A stretch of 64,000 nt of DNA from Marinobacterium lacunae (GCF_000705555.1 NZ_JMQN01000029.1:1-64000); one strand, 5' to 3'; numbered from the stretch's first letter, positions 44,706-54,227 are shown. Translations and numbers: made by a program. Notes: generated by a model from the letters alone, not told the origin.

Positions 44706-45845
44706 ATGTCTGAGATCAACTCCGCCTTTCAGGCCTCAGCCGTTAAACACAAGACCCGCAACATCGGGTTTCTCCTTCTGAACAATTTCACCATGATTGC
44801 GCTTGCCTCAGCGGTAGAGCCGTTGCGCATGGCCAATCAGCTGAGCGGTCGCGAACTCTATAACTGGCATACCATCAGTGAAGATGGCGAGCAGGTGATG
44901 GCCAGTGACGGCATCCGCATCACGCCGGATAGCTCCATGGCGGAAGCGCCTTTGCTCGATACGTTGATCGTTGTGGGCGGGGTTAACATTACGCGCAGCT
45001 ACAGCCGCAAGCAGATCTCCTGGCTGCAGTCGCTGGCGCGCAAACATATTCTGATCGGTGGTGTTTGCACCGGCCCCTATCTTTTGGCTGAAGCCGGGCT
45101 GCTCAACGGTTACGACTGCAGTGCTCACTGGGAGTGTATTGCGTCCCTGCAGGAGGCCTACCCGAAGGTTCGCTGCACCAACCATCTGTTCGTAATCGAT
45201 CGTGACCGTATGACCAGCAGCGGTGGCACAGTACCGCTGGATATGATGCTGAACATGATCAAACGCGACTTCGGCTACCAGCTGACCGCCGGTATCTCCG
45301 AGATGTTTATCTGCGACCGTGTGCGCAACGAATCCGATTACCAGCGTATCCCTCTGCGACATGTACTGGGCACCACTCAGCCGAAGCTGGTTGAGGCCGT
45401 CGCGCTGATGGAAGCCAACATTGAAGAGGCGATTGAGCTGGATGAACTGGCGTCCTATGTGGGGCTTTCCCGTCGCCAGCTGGAGCGCCTGTTCCAGAAA
45501 TATCTGCAATGCTCGCCGTCCAAGTACTACCTGAAGCTGCGCCTGTTCCGTGCGCGACAGCTGTTGAAGCAGACCTCCATGTCGATCATCGAGATTGCGG
45601 CGGCTTGCGGGTTTGTCTCTACGCCGCACTTCAGCAAGTGCTACCGCGAACATATCGGTATCCCGCCCCGCGAGGAGCGCTCAGGCATGCGCAGTCAGGA
45701 GCGTACACAGACTATTGCACCGCTGGTTACCACAGCACTGCCCGGTCTAAACCAGAAGGCCGGGCCTGCCGCCAACGCATTGGCCATGCACGCACTCAGC
45801 GAGGCACAGTTCGAACCGACCTACGGCTCGGTAACGCTTCAGTAA
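44706..45845 (+). CDS. gbdR: GlxA-family AraC-type activator of betaine catabolism
   Basis: A 379-residue regulator. It has an N-terminal DJ-1/PfpI (class I amidotransferase-like) domain of about 20-195, beginning IGFLLLNNFTMIALASAVEPLRMANQLSGRELY, and a nucleophile-elbow-like GGVCTGPYLLAEAG. A C-terminal AraC DNA-binding domain spans about 230-330 (DELASYVGLSRRQLERLF and IIEIAAACGF). The pattern closely matches GbdR, which responds to glycine betaine and dimethylglycine and activates gbc, dgc, sox and fdh genes. Placement between sdaA and the dgc cluster supports this. The start ATG 44706 is chosen; a second ATG in frame lies at 44691. A long leader of 290 bases lies upstream. Confidence 0.9.
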   Translation: MSEINSAFQASAVKHKTRNIGFLLLNNFTMIALASAVEPLRMANQLSGRELYNWHTISEDGEQVMASDGIRITPDSSMAEAPLLDTLIVVGGVNITRSYSRKQISWLQSLARKHILIGGVCTGPYLLAEAGLLNGYDCSAHWECIASLQEAYPKVRCTNHLFVIDRDRMTSSGGTVPLDMMLNMIKRDFGYQLTAGISEMFICDRVRNESDYQRIPLRHVLGTTQPKLVEAVALMEANIEEAIELDELASYVGLSRRQLERLFQKYLQCSPSKYYLKLRLFRARQLLKQTSMSIIEIAAACGFVSTPHFSKCYREHIGIPPREERSGMRSQERTQTIAPLVTTALPGLNQKAGPAANALAMHALSEAQFEPTYGSVTLQ

Positions 45846-45864
45846 ACCTGTTTCTGCTCTGCAC

Positions 45865-45900
45865 AAGCCGCCGCTCTCCCGGGAGCGGCGGCTTTGTTTT
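45865..45900 (+). terminator. Terminator after gbdR
   Basis: AAGCCGCCGCTC and GAGCGGCGGCTT form a perfect 12-pair GC-rich stem, followed by TGTTTT. A clear intrinsic terminator. Confidence 0.88.
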
Positions 45901-46094
45901 ACCTCATACCGACATGCTCGAAGATCGCTCCAAATGCCTTTGGTAGCGGGGTAAGTCTGGGTCTTTAAAAAATATTCACAGCGTCGCGAATCACTACGCT
46001 TTACGTCAGCCCGGTGACGCTTTTAGAACAATTCGGCTCGATCTTTCCCCCTATTCTGACCGCTGAATAGAACACCCTACGAATAGGTGGAGAG

Positions 46095-47072
46095 ATGAAC
46101 TCAGCACAATTGCATGAAGATGCCATCGTTATCGACGGACTGGTTATCGCCAAGTGGGACCGTGAGCTGTTTGAAGATATGCGTCGTGGCGGTTTGACGG
46201 CGGCGAACTGCACCGTATCGGTGTGGGAAGGTTTTCAGGCGACGGTTAACAATATCGTCGAGATGAATGGTCTGATCGAGCAGAACTCGGATCTCGTTCT
46301 GAAAGTGCGCAGCACCGACGATATCCGCCGTGCAAAGGCTGAGGGCAAGACCGGGATCATCATGGGCTTCCAGAACGCTCATGCGTTCGAAGATCAGCTC
46401 GGATACGTACAGACGTTCAAGGACCTGGGCGTGGGCGTGGTGCAGATGTGCTACAACACCCAGAACCTGATCGGCACCGGTTGCTACGAGCGCGATGGCG
46501 GCCTCTCAGGTTTCGGTCGCGAAATAGTTGCCGAGATGAACAAGGTCGGTGTCATGTGTGACCTGTCCCATGTTGGCGCAAAAACCTCGGAAGAGGTGAT
46601 CCTGGAGTCCAAGAAACCGGTCTGTTACTCCCACTGCCTGCCGTCTGGTCTGAAAGAGCATCCGCGCAACAAGTCCGATGAAGAACTGAAGTTCATTGCC
46701 GATCACGGTGGCTTCGTTGGCGTGACCATGTTCGCCCCTTTCCTCAAGAACGGTATCAACTCCACCATCGAAGATTATGTAGAAGCGATCCGCTACGTCT
46801 TCAACATTGTCGGTGAAGACCAGATCGGCATCGGCACCGACTTCACACAAGGCCACGGCCAGCCGTTCTTCGAGTGGCTGACCCACGACAAGGGCTACGC
46901 TCGTCGCCTGACCAGCTTCGGCAAGATCGTCAATCCGGAAGGCATTCGTACCTTGGGTGAGTTCCCGAACCTGACCGACGCACTGCTGCGAGACGGTTTC
47001 AGCGAAACCCAGGTGCGCAAGATCATGGGCGAGAACTGGGTGCGCGTTTTGGCAGATGTCTGGGGCGAGTAA
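46095..47072 (+). CDS. M19 dipeptidase-like protein of the dgc cluster, altered metal site
   Basis: A 325-residue TIM-barrel protein of the renal dipeptidase (M19) family. The C-terminal metal-site segments CDLSHVG, CYSHC and the IGIGTDFTQGHG loop are present. The N-terminal HxD zinc motif of the family, expected after IVIDG, is replaced (IDGLVIAKWD), and the usual bridging glutamate segment reads GFQNAH. It therefore may not be a two-zinc dipeptidase. The same gene sits before the dgc genes in Pseudomonas aeruginosa (PA5396), in the GbdR regulon, so it has a role tied to dimethylglycine or betaine use that is still unclear. Confidence 0.85.
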   Translation: MNSAQLHEDAIVIDGLVIAKWDRELFEDMRRGGLTAANCTVSVWEGFQATVNNIVEMNGLIEQNSDLVLKVRSTDDIRRAKAEGKTGIIMGFQNAHAFEDQLGYVQTFKDLGVGVVQMCYNTQNLIGTGCYERDGGLSGFGREIVAEMNKVGVMCDLSHVGAKTSEEVILESKKPVCYSHCLPSGLKEHPRNKSDEELKFIADHGGFVGVTMFAPFLKNGINSTIEDYVEAIRYVFNIVGEDQIGIGTDFTQGHGQPFFEWLTHDKGYARRLTSFGKIVNPEGIRTLGEFPNLTDALLRDGFSETQVRKIMGENWVRVLADVWGE

Positions 47073-47117
47073 CCCCACCTTTTTTAAAAAACAGAATTCG
47101 ATTTGGAGTCAAACGTA

Positions 47118-47657
47118 ATGGGTACTCATGCACCTGAAATGCCGATCCTCGTAGATGACGAAACCGGCGTATGGACCACCGATGCGCTGCCGATGTTGTA
47201 TGTGCCGCGTCACTTCTTCGTCAACAACCACATGGGTATCGAGGAAGAGATCGGCGCAGAACGCTACGCCGAGATCCTCTACAAGGCCGGCTACAAGTCC
47301 GCCTATTACTGGTGTGAAAAGGAAGCCGAAGCACACGGTATCTCAGGTCGCGAGGTGTTCGAACACTACATGAAGCGTCTGTCCCAGCGTGGCTGGGGTC
47401 TGTTCATCATCGAGGAGCTGGATCTGGAGAGCGGCCGCGCCCGCGTGCGACTGGAGAACTCCGCGTTCGTCTATCAGTACGGCAAGGTGAATCGCAAGGT
47501 CGACTACATGTTCACCGGCTGGTTTGCCGGCGCCATGGATCAGATTGCCGAAAGCCTGGGTTACCCGGTACGTACCCGTGCCGAACAGACCCAGAGCGCC
47601 GCTGAAGAGGGCTGTGACTACGGCATCTTCGAAGTGACGCCCGTAGCGAAACAATAG
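47118..47657 (+). CDS. DUF5943/V4R domain protein of the dgc cluster
   Basis: A 179-residue protein, counterpart of PA5397. The N-terminal about 60 residues (MPILVDDETGVWTTDALPM, PRHFFVNNHMGIEEEIG) resemble DUF5943. The C-terminal part is a V4R (4-vinyl reductase) domain with the characteristic AEEGCDYGIFEV end, where the Cys is conserved. V4R domains bind small ligands or, in some cases, zinc. It lies 45 bases after the M19 gene and 84 before dgcA. ATG 47118 with GGAG upstream is preferred over 47103. Its role in dimethylglycine use is unknown. Confidence 0.85.
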   Translation: MGTHAPEMPILVDDETGVWTTDALPMLYVPRHFFVNNHMGIEEEIGAERYAEILYKAGYKSAYYWCEKEAEAHGISGREVFEHYMKRLSQRGWGLFIIEELDLESGRARVRLENSAFVYQYGKVNRKVDYMFTGWFAGAMDQIAESLGYPVRTRAEQTQSAAEEGCDYGIFEVTPVAKQ

Positions 47658-47741
47658 TGCTGAGCTGATCAGCGCATAACAAGAGCACAATACCTGCGTT
47701 GCCCAGAGGCGGCGCAGGCCCTTAGAAAGTTGGGGTGAACC

Positions 47742-49817
47742 ATGTCGCAGTTCGATGTCCTGTTCCAGCCGTTGAACATCAACAAGCTGACCATCCGTAA
47801 CCGTATCGTCAGTACCGCCCATGCCGAGGTGTATGCCACCGATGGCGGTATGACCACAGATCGTTACGTCAAATATTATGAAGAGAAGGCCAAGGGTGGC
47901 TGTGGCCTGTGTATCTGCGGCGGCTCCAGCGTTGTGTCCATCGACAGCCCCCAAAGCTGGTGGAGCTCGGTGAACCTGTCCACCGACCGTATCATCCCCC
48001 ATTTTCAGAATCTGGCCGATGCCGTGCACAAGCATGGCGGCAAGATCATGATCCAGATCACCCACATGGGCCGTCGCTCACGTTGGGACGGTGAGAACTG
48101 GCCGAACCTGATGTCGCCGTCAGGCATCCGTGAGCCGGTACACCGCGCGACCTGCAAGACCATCGAAGAGGAAGAGATCTGGCGCGTCATCGGCGACTTC
48201 GCGAAAGCCGCGGTACGTGCGAAAGAGGGTGGTCTCGACGGCGTCGAGCTGTCCGCCGTGCACCAGCACATGATCGACCAGTTCTGGTCGCCGCGTGTGA
48301 ACAAGCGTACCGACCAGTGGGGCGGCACCTTCGAAAACCGCATGCGTTTCGGTCTGGAAGTAGCCAAGGCCGTGCGTGAAGCGGTCGGTCCGGACTTCGT
48401 GGTCGGTATGCGTATTACCGGTGACGAGTTCCATCCGGACGGTCTGAACCACGACGACATGAAGCAGATCGCGGCGTACTACGATGCTACCGGTCTGATC
48501 GATTACTTCGGCGTTGTTGGCTCCGGTTGCGACACCCACAACACCCTGGCCAACGTTATCCCGAACATGAGCTATCCGCCGGAGCCGTTCCTGCACTTGG
48601 CGGCGGGCATCAAAGAGGTGGTCTCCGTCCCGGTTATCCACGCGCAGAACATCAAGGACCCGAACCAGGCCAAGCGTATCCTGGAAGCCGGTTACGTCGA
48701 CTTTGTCGGTATGACCCGTGCTCACATTGCTGACCCGCACTTCATCGCCAAGATCAAGATGAACCAGGTCGACCAGATCCGTCAGTGTGTCGGTGCCAAC
48801 TACTGTATCGACCGTCAGTACATGGGTCTGGACGTACTCTGCATTCAGAACGCCGCAACCTCCCGTGAGTACATGGGCCTGCCGCACATCATCGAGAAAA
48901 CCACTGGTCCGATCCGCAAGGTCGTCGTCGTCGGCGGTGGTCCTGGCGGTATGGAAGCGGCCCGTGTGGCAGCCGAGCGCGGTCACAACGTTACTCTGAT
49001 CGAGAAAGCCGAAGAGCTGGGTGGTCAGATCACTATCGCGGCGAAAGCACCGCAGCGCGATCAGATGGCCGGTATCACCCGCTGGATGGCCATGGAGCTT
49101 GAGCGCCTGGGCGTGGATATCCGTCTGGGCACGGCGGCCAATGCCGACATGATTCGCGATCTGAAGCCGGATGTCTGCATCCTGGCCACCGGCGGTACGC
49201 CGTTCCTGGAGCAGAACCCGCACTGGGGCGCTGCTGAAGGTCTGGTTGTTTCCAGCTGGGATGTGATCAATGGCGTTGTCGAGCCGGGCAAAAACGTGCT
49301 GATCTACGACACTATCTGTGAGTTCTCCGGTATGTCCGCAGCGGACTACCTCTCTTCCAAAGGCTCCATGGTTGAGCTGGTGACCGACGATATCAAGCCG
49401 GGAGTCGGCATCGGCGGTACTACCTTCCCGACCTACTACCGCAGCCTGTATGAGAAGGAGGTGATCATGACCTCTGATCTGATGCTGGAGAAGGTTTACC
49501 GTGAAGGTGACAAGCTGGTCGCGGTACTGGAGAACGAGTACACCGGTCAGAGGGAAGAGCGCGTTGTCGACCAGATCGTGGTCGAAAACGGCATCCGTCC
49601 GAACGAAGCGCTGTACTACGAGCTGAAGGCCGAGTCCCGCAACAAGGGTCAGATCGACAACGAAGCGTTGTTCGATATCAAGCCGCAGCCCTGCTTGAAT
49701 GAAGAGCTGAGCGAGCAGGGCGAGGGGATGATCCTCTGGCGTCTGGGTGATTGTGTGTCCCAGCGCAACACGCACGCTGCGATCTACGACGCGCTGCGTC
49801 TATGTAAGGATCTGTAA
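47742..49817 (+). CDS. dgcA: Dimethylglycine demethylation protein DgcA
   Basis: A 691-residue flavoprotein of the trimethylamine dehydrogenase/old yellow enzyme type. The N-terminal FMN TIM barrel spans about 1-350 (FQPLNINKLTIRNRIVSTAH, HMGRRSRWDG). The 4Fe-4S cysteines occur in CVGANYCIDRQYMGLDVLC. An FAD/NAD-binding C-terminal part starts VVVVGGGPGGMEAARVAAERG (about 387). Together with DgcB and an ETF it is needed for converting dimethylglycine to sarcosine. A GGGTGAACC site precedes the ATG. A 185-base gap with a structured repeat separates it from dgcB. Confidence 0.94.
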   Translation: MSQFDVLFQPLNINKLTIRNRIVSTAHAEVYATDGGMTTDRYVKYYEEKAKGGCGLCICGGSSVVSIDSPQSWWSSVNLSTDRIIPHFQNLADAVHKHGGKIMIQITHMGRRSRWDGENWPNLMSPSGIREPVHRATCKTIEEEEIWRVIGDFAKAAVRAKEGGLDGVELSAVHQHMIDQFWSPRVNKRTDQWGGTFENRMRFGLEVAKAVREAVGPDFVVGMRITGDEFHPDGLNHDDMKQIAAYYDATGLIDYFGVVGSGCDTHNTLANVIPNMSYPPEPFLHLAAGIKEVVSVPVIHAQNIKDPNQAKRILEAGYVDFVGMTRAHIADPHFIAKIKMNQVDQIRQCVGANYCIDRQYMGLDVLCIQNAATSREYMGLPHIIEKTTGPIRKVVVVGGGPGGMEAARVAAERGHNVTLIEKAEELGGQITIAAKAPQRDQMAGITRWMAMELERLGVDIRLGTAANADMIRDLKPDVCILATGGTPFLEQNPHWGAAEGLVVSSWDVINGVVEPGKNVLIYDTICEFSGMSAADYLSSKGSMVELVTDDIKPGVGIGGTTFPTYYRSLYEKEVIMTSDLMLEKVYREGDKLVAVLENEYTGQREERVVDQIVVENGIRPNEALYYELKAESRNKGQIDNEALFDIKPQPCLNEELSEQGEGMILWRLGDCVSQRNTHAAIYDALRLCKDL

Positions 49818-49850
49818 GCACCGGTTGGCAGCTTCGACGGTTAGGCGACA

Positions 49851-49944
49851 AGCAGGTGGTCACGTGCTGACACGCCGTGAACCCATCCCTGGGGGCTCCG
49901 CGCCGGCATCCATACCGGCGAGGGTCAGCCCGCAACCACCTGCT
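49851..49944. repeat. Nested palindromic repeat between dgcA and dgcB
   Basis: AGCAGGTGGT (49851-49860) pairs with ACCACCTGCT (49935-49944), enclosing a second hairpin CGCCGG/CCGGCG (49901-49906 with 49915-49920). Between them is a GACACGCCGTGAACCCATCC stretch followed by GGGGGCTC. The layout and that stretch recall the dispersed intergenic palindromic elements of marine gammaproteobacteria, seen from memory, not by search. It would fold in the dgcA-dgcB mRNA and could tune the ratio of the two. Confidence 0.6.
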
Positions 49945-50002
49945 CGCCGCCGTCGGATATCGCTGCCACGTACATGCCTAGGTTAATTCGAGAGGGCTCA
50001 TC

Positions 50003-51997
50003 ATGATCCTCGATTGGTTACTCCCCATTCTGATCTCCGCAGCGCTGCTGCTGGCTGTGGCCGGTATGCTCAAGCGGATCAGCCTGTGGCGCGCAGGTCA
50101 GCCGGAGAACGTCAACTTCTTCTCGGGCTTGATGGCGATGCCACGCCGCTACCTGGTGGATCTGCACCATGTAGTCGAACGTGACAAGTACATGTCCAAG
50201 ACCCACGTGGCGACCGCAGGCGGCTTTGTGCTGTCGATGGTGCTGATTCTGGCCGTGCACTTGTTCGGTATCGAAAACCGCTGGCTCAGCTACGCGCTGT
50301 TGGGCGCTCTGGTGCTGATGTTTGTCGGCAGCTTCTTTGTCTGGAAGCGTCGTCGCAATCCGCCTGCACGCCTGTCGAAAGGGCCATGGATGCGCCTGCC
50401 CAAGAGCCTGCTGATGTTCGCTGTCAGCTTCTTTATCGCTACGCTGCCGGCTGCCGGAATACTGCCGACGGACTTCGGTGGCTGGGTGCTGGCTGTCGTA
50501 CTGGCGGCCGGTATCGTCTGGGGCTTGGGTGAGCTGGTGTTCGGCATGGCCTGGGGCGGGCCGATGAAGCACGCCTTCGCCGGCGCCCTGCATCTGGCAT
50601 TTCACCGCCGTCCGGAGCGTTTCGGTGGGGGGCGTTCAACCGGTCTCAAGCCGGTCGACCTGAACGCTGCAAAACTGGGTGTTGAGAAGCCGACCGATTT
50701 CAAATGGAATCAGTTGCTTGGGTTCGATGCCTGCGTACAGTGCGGTAAGTGCGAGGCGATGTGCCCGGCGTTTGCGGCCGGTCAACCGCTGAACCCGAAG
50801 AAGCTGATCCAGGATATGGTGGTGGGTCTGGCCGGCGGTTCTGACGCCAAGTTTGCCGGTAGCCCCTATCCGGGCAGGGATGTGGGCTTCGCCGTCGGCG
50901 GTCCGAACCTGTCGATCACCGAAGGTCTGGTCAGCCCCGATACCCTCTGGTCCTGCACCACCTGTCGCGCCTGTGTCGAGGAGTGTCCGATGATGATCGA
51001 GCACGTGGATGCGATCGTCGACATGCGACGCTTCCTGACGCTGGAGAAGGGCAGCACGCCGAACAAGGGTGCCGAGGTGCTGGAAAACCTGATCGCCACC
51101 GACAACCCCAGCGGATTCAATCCGGGTAGCCGGATGAACTGGGCGGCCGACCAGAACCTGCGCGTCATGAAGGACGTGAAAGAGGTTGATGTGCTGTTCT
51201 GGGTTTCCGACGGTGCTTTCGATATGCGTAGCCAGCGTATCCTGCGCGCGTTCGTGAAGGTGCTGAAGGCGGCCAAGGTAGACTTCGCCGTACTCGGTGA
51301 TGAAGAGCGCGATTCCGGTGATGTGGCCCGTCGTCTGGGCGACGATGCCACCTTCCAGAGTCTGGCCAGGCGCAATATCGCGGCGATGAGCCAGTACAAG
51401 TTCAACCGCATCGTGACCACCGATCCGCACGCTTTCCACTGCTTGAAGAACGAGTATCCGGATCTCTATCCGGCCGGCCAGAAGCCGACCTATGAGGTGC
51501 TGCATCACACCACCTTCATCAACGAGTTGGTCAAGGCTGAGGTGCTCAATCTTAGCGAGTACAAAGGCGGCACCGTGACCTATCACGACCCCTGCTATCT
51601 GGGCCGTTACAACGGCGAGTACGACTCTCCGCGCGAGCTGCTGAAAGAGCTGGGTATCGAGCTGGCCGAAATGGAGCGCTCCGGTTTCCGTTCCCGTTGC
51701 TGCGGCGGCGGTGGTGGCGCACCGATCACCGATATTCCGGGTGAGCGTCGTATTGCCGATATGCGTATGGAAGAGGTTCGTGCAGTTGGCGCCGAGCTGG
51801 TTGCCGTGGGCTGTCAGCAGTGTACAGCGATGCTCGAAGGTGTCGTCGAGCCCCGTGCTGAAGTGAAGGATATCGCGGAGCTCGTGGCCGACGCGCTGAT
51901 CGAGGATGCAGCACCGGTCAAGTCTGGTGTACAGCGCAAAGACTCTCGCGAGCAGAATAAACCGGCAAAAAAGCCGCTGGTTGAGGAGGTGATCTGA
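50003..51997 (+). CDS. dgcB: Membrane iron-sulfur protein DgcB
   Basis: A 664-residue protein. Four or more membrane helices lie in the first about 200 residues (LLPILISAALLLAVAGML at the start). A ferredoxin-type domain has two 4Fe-4S motifs (CVQCGKCEAMCP and CTTCRACVEECP). Next come two CCG domains of the heterodisulfide-reductase type (HDPCYLGRYNGEYDSP and CCGGGGGAP). It probably passes electrons between DgcA/ETF and the quinone pool during dimethylglycine demethylation. A GTTAATTCGAGAGGGCTCATC leader holds the ribosome site. The last base overlaps the next gene's start (ATGA type). Confidence 0.94.
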   Translation: MILDWLLPILISAALLLAVAGMLKRISLWRAGQPENVNFFSGLMAMPRRYLVDLHHVVERDKYMSKTHVATAGGFVLSMVLILAVHLFGIENRWLSYALLGALVLMFVGSFFVWKRRRNPPARLSKGPWMRLPKSLLMFAVSFFIATLPAAGILPTDFGGWVLAVVLAAGIVWGLGELVFGMAWGGPMKHAFAGALHLAFHRRPERFGGGRSTGLKPVDLNAAKLGVEKPTDFKWNQLLGFDACVQCGKCEAMCPAFAAGQPLNPKKLIQDMVVGLAGGSDAKFAGSPYPGRDVGFAVGGPNLSITEGLVSPDTLWSCTTCRACVEECPMMIEHVDAIVDMRRFLTLEKGSTPNKGAEVLENLIATDNPSGFNPGSRMNWAADQNLRVMKDVKEVDVLFWVSDGAFDMRSQRILRAFVKVLKAAKVDFAVLGDEERDSGDVARRLGDDATFQSLARRNIAAMSQYKFNRIVTTDPHAFHCLKNEYPDLYPAGQKPTYEVLHHTTFINELVKAEVLNLSEYKGGTVTYHDPCYLGRYNGEYDSPRELLKELGIELAEMERSGFRSRCCGGGGGAPITDIPGERRIADMRMEEVRAVGAELVAVGCQQCTAMLEGVVEPRAEVKDIAELVADALIEDAAPVKSGVQRKDSREQNKPAKKPLVEEVI

Positions 51998-53238
51998 TGA
52001 GTGAGGATATTATCCGTCGCGACCCGCGCGCGGAGTGGATCGCCCGCAACCGGTTGCACCCTCTGCACCAGACAATGCAGGCAAGCCCGGCCGAAATGCG
52101 TGGTCCGTCCGGCCTGATTCGGCGTAATCCCCATGCGGTCGGCTTTATTGGCCCGAATGGCATCAAGCGTATCGACCGCATGAACGGCAACGCTCCGGTG
52201 GTTCCGGGTGGACGTCGCTCAGCAGGCGCGGCCAAAGAGGTGGAACTGCCGCTGCATCGTGTGGAGAACCCCGATTACTACATCGCGGTGGTGCCCGACA
52301 TGGTGGGTGGCCGTCTGAGTGGCCATGATCGCGATGTGCTGGGGCAGGCTCACAAGCTGATTGCCGAGATCGGTGGCAGCGGTGCTGTACTGGCCATTGT
52401 CTTCGGTGAGTATCGAGAAGAGGCGTTCGACAAGGCGGGTGTTGATCGCCTGCTGCATCTGCAGAGCGATGAGTACGAGGGCTATTCGCCGGAGTTGCGC
52501 GTGGCGGCGCTAGCGCAGGTTGAACAGACCTTCGCGCCGCGTCACTGGCTGCTGCCTGATAGCGTTGCAGCCGGCTTTGAAATCGGCTGCCGTCTGGCAG
52601 CCGAGTTGGGTGAGCGACCGGCAACACAGGCCTGGCAAGTGGGTCTGGAGCAGACCATCTGTCGCGCCGCCGGCGGTACCCGCGATATTACCCGCCAGAC
52701 GCCGCGCTTGCTGCTATTGGCTGAAGAGTGCGCAGAACCGATCGACGAGACCCGTCATGAAGTGCTGGCGGTCGAGCTCGACGCGACGGTTTCCGCTCAG
52801 GCCCGGATACGCGACTGCGGTCAGGTGGCGGTTGATCCCAACGCTATCCCGCTGGCGGAAGCGGAGTTCATCCTGTCGGCGGGCAACGGCGTCAGCGACT
52901 GGGCTCAGTTCCATCAGGCGGCGGAAGTGCTGGGCGCTACCGAAGGGGCGAGCCGTGTGGCGGTGGACGATGGTTATATGCCAAGGTTCCGTCAGGTGGG
53001 CGCTACCGGTACCTGGGTGACCGCACGGGTGTATGTGGCCGTGGGTATCTCGGGTGCTATCCAGCATCTACAGGGTATCGGCCAATGCGACAAGGTCATC
53101 GCCATCAATACTGATATCGGTTGCGACATGGTCAAGCGTGCGGCTCTCAGTGTAATTGCCGACAGCAGTGAGGTGCTGGCGGAGCTGATCCGACTGGCCA
53201 AGGCGCATCGTCTGGAGGTGCTCGAACATGCAGCCTGA
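51997..53238 (+). CDS. etfA: Electron transfer flavoprotein alpha subunit, dgc-associated
   Basis: A 413-residue ETF alpha-type protein, longer than housekeeping EtfA by about 100 residues. The extra part is an N-terminal extension (ending near VVPGGRRSAG). The FAD-binding C-terminal domain has VGATGTWVTARVYVAVGISG, AIQHLQGI and VIAINTD motifs. It overlaps dgcB and also overlaps etfB by 11 bases, so all are coupled. It most likely takes electrons from DgcA. A separate general ETF is expected elsewhere in the genome. Confidence 0.9.
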   Translation: MSEDIIRRDPRAEWIARNRLHPLHQTMQASPAEMRGPSGLIRRNPHAVGFIGPNGIKRIDRMNGNAPVVPGGRRSAGAAKEVELPLHRVENPDYYIAVVPDMVGGRLSGHDRDVLGQAHKLIAEIGGSGAVLAIVFGEYREEAFDKAGVDRLLHLQSDEYEGYSPELRVAALAQVEQTFAPRHWLLPDSVAAGFEIGCRLAAELGERPATQAWQVGLEQTICRAAGGTRDITRQTPRLLLLAEECAEPIDETRHEVLAVELDATVSAQARIRDCGQVAVDPNAIPLAEAEFILSAGNGVSDWAQFHQAAEVLGATEGASRVAVDDGYMPRFRQVGATGTWVTARVYVAVGISGAIQHLQGIGQCDKVIAINTDIGCDMVKRAALSVIADSSEVLAELIRLAKAHRLEVLEHAA

Positions 53239-54022
53239 TAAACAGAATTTGAACCTGCGCATCACCGCGCTTGTCTCGCTCGGCAAACACCCGGGCTCTG
53301 GTCGGGAGCGTCGCGCCGAGCAGGATGCCCGTGCCGTGGAGATGGGGCTGACACTGTCGCCCAAGGGGCTCGAAGTACTGCACGCGGGAAACCCACAGTC
53401 AGAGTCGCTGCGTGCCTATGCCGGTATGGGGCTTAAGATGCTTCGCGTACTTGAGCAGGGTGAAGGTGCCGATGCAGTACCGGCACTGAGCCACTATCTG
53501 AATCAGCAGAAGCCGGATATTGTGCTCACCGGTGTACGGGCTGAAAGCGGCGAGTCATCCGGCATGATGCCATACCTGCTGGGCAAGGCGTTGGGGTGGC
53601 CTGTGGTGACGCGAATCGCCGAGATCGTCAGCATCGATCATGGCGAAGCCAACCTGCTGCAGGCGCTGCCGCGCGGTCAGCGTCGCGCATTGCGTGTGCC
53701 GCTACCCTTTGTCGCCAGTGTCGATATGGCCGCTCAGGCACCTCGTCAGAGCGCCTTTGGCCCCGCCAGCCGTGCACAGATGGAGACGGACGATGTCGGT
53801 GTCGAGATCCTCGATGAGGTCAAGTCGCTTTGGAGCGAGGCGCCTGCCCGTAAACGGCCTAAGCGTCTTAAGGTGGTCAAGGCCAAAACCGCTGCCGACC
53901 GCTTCAAGGCTGCGACAGCCAAGTCTTCTGGCGATGGCGGTAAGGTCCTGCGCGACAAGCCGGCCAGCGAAATGGCGCAGGCGGTGTTCGACCTGCTGCT
54001 GGAAGAGGGCGTTATTCGCTAA
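53228..54022 (+). CDS. etfB: Electron transfer flavoprotein beta subunit, dgc-associated
   Basis: A 264-residue ETF beta-type protein. It begins with LRITALVSLGKHPGSGRERR, has an ADAVPALSHYLNQQKPDIVLTGVR segment (nucleotide-binding fold) and a GMMPYLLGKALGWPVVTR motif. The C-terminal about 70 residues are Lys/Arg-rich and less conserved. It pairs with the preceding alpha subunit to accept electrons from the dimethylglycine-demethylating DgcA. A strong terminator follows, ending the dgcA-etfB operon. Confidence 0.9.
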   Translation: MQPDKQNLNLRITALVSLGKHPGSGRERRAEQDARAVEMGLTLSPKGLEVLHAGNPQSESLRAYAGMGLKMLRVLEQGEGADAVPALSHYLNQQKPDIVLTGVRAESGESSGMMPYLLGKALGWPVVTRIAEIVSIDHGEANLLQALPRGQRRALRVPLPFVASVDMAAQAPRQSAFGPASRAQMETDDVGVEILDEVKSLWSEAPARKRPKRLKVVKAKTAADRFKAATAKSSGDGGKVLRDKPASEMAQAVFDLLLEEGVIR

Positions 54023-54039
54023 CGGGCGCGCAATAGTCG

Positions 54040-54078
54040 AAGGCGCAGGTCGGATCTTCTTCGGCCTGCGCCTTTTTT
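54040..54078 (+). terminator. Terminator after etfB
   Basis: AAGGCGCAGG and CCTGCGCCTT form a perfect ten-pair stem around a 15-base loop, followed by TTTT. A clear intrinsic terminator. Confidence 0.9.
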
Positions 54079-54227
54079 GTGTGTCGATAGCCGGTTTCAT
54101 GTCGCGTTCGGCAACGCCTGAGGCGATTGTGAATAGATGAGGGTGGTTTGTTGGGGGCACAATGAACCCATATTTCAAATGAAGCCAGACAGCCTCACCT
54201 CTGTATGCCGATTGCGAAATATATCCC

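Noticed and set aside
48120-49775. Reverse-strand reading frame of 551 codons over dgcA
   Set aside because: Antisense to dgcA in a codon-bias-favoured frame, with no domain and no ribosome site in context.
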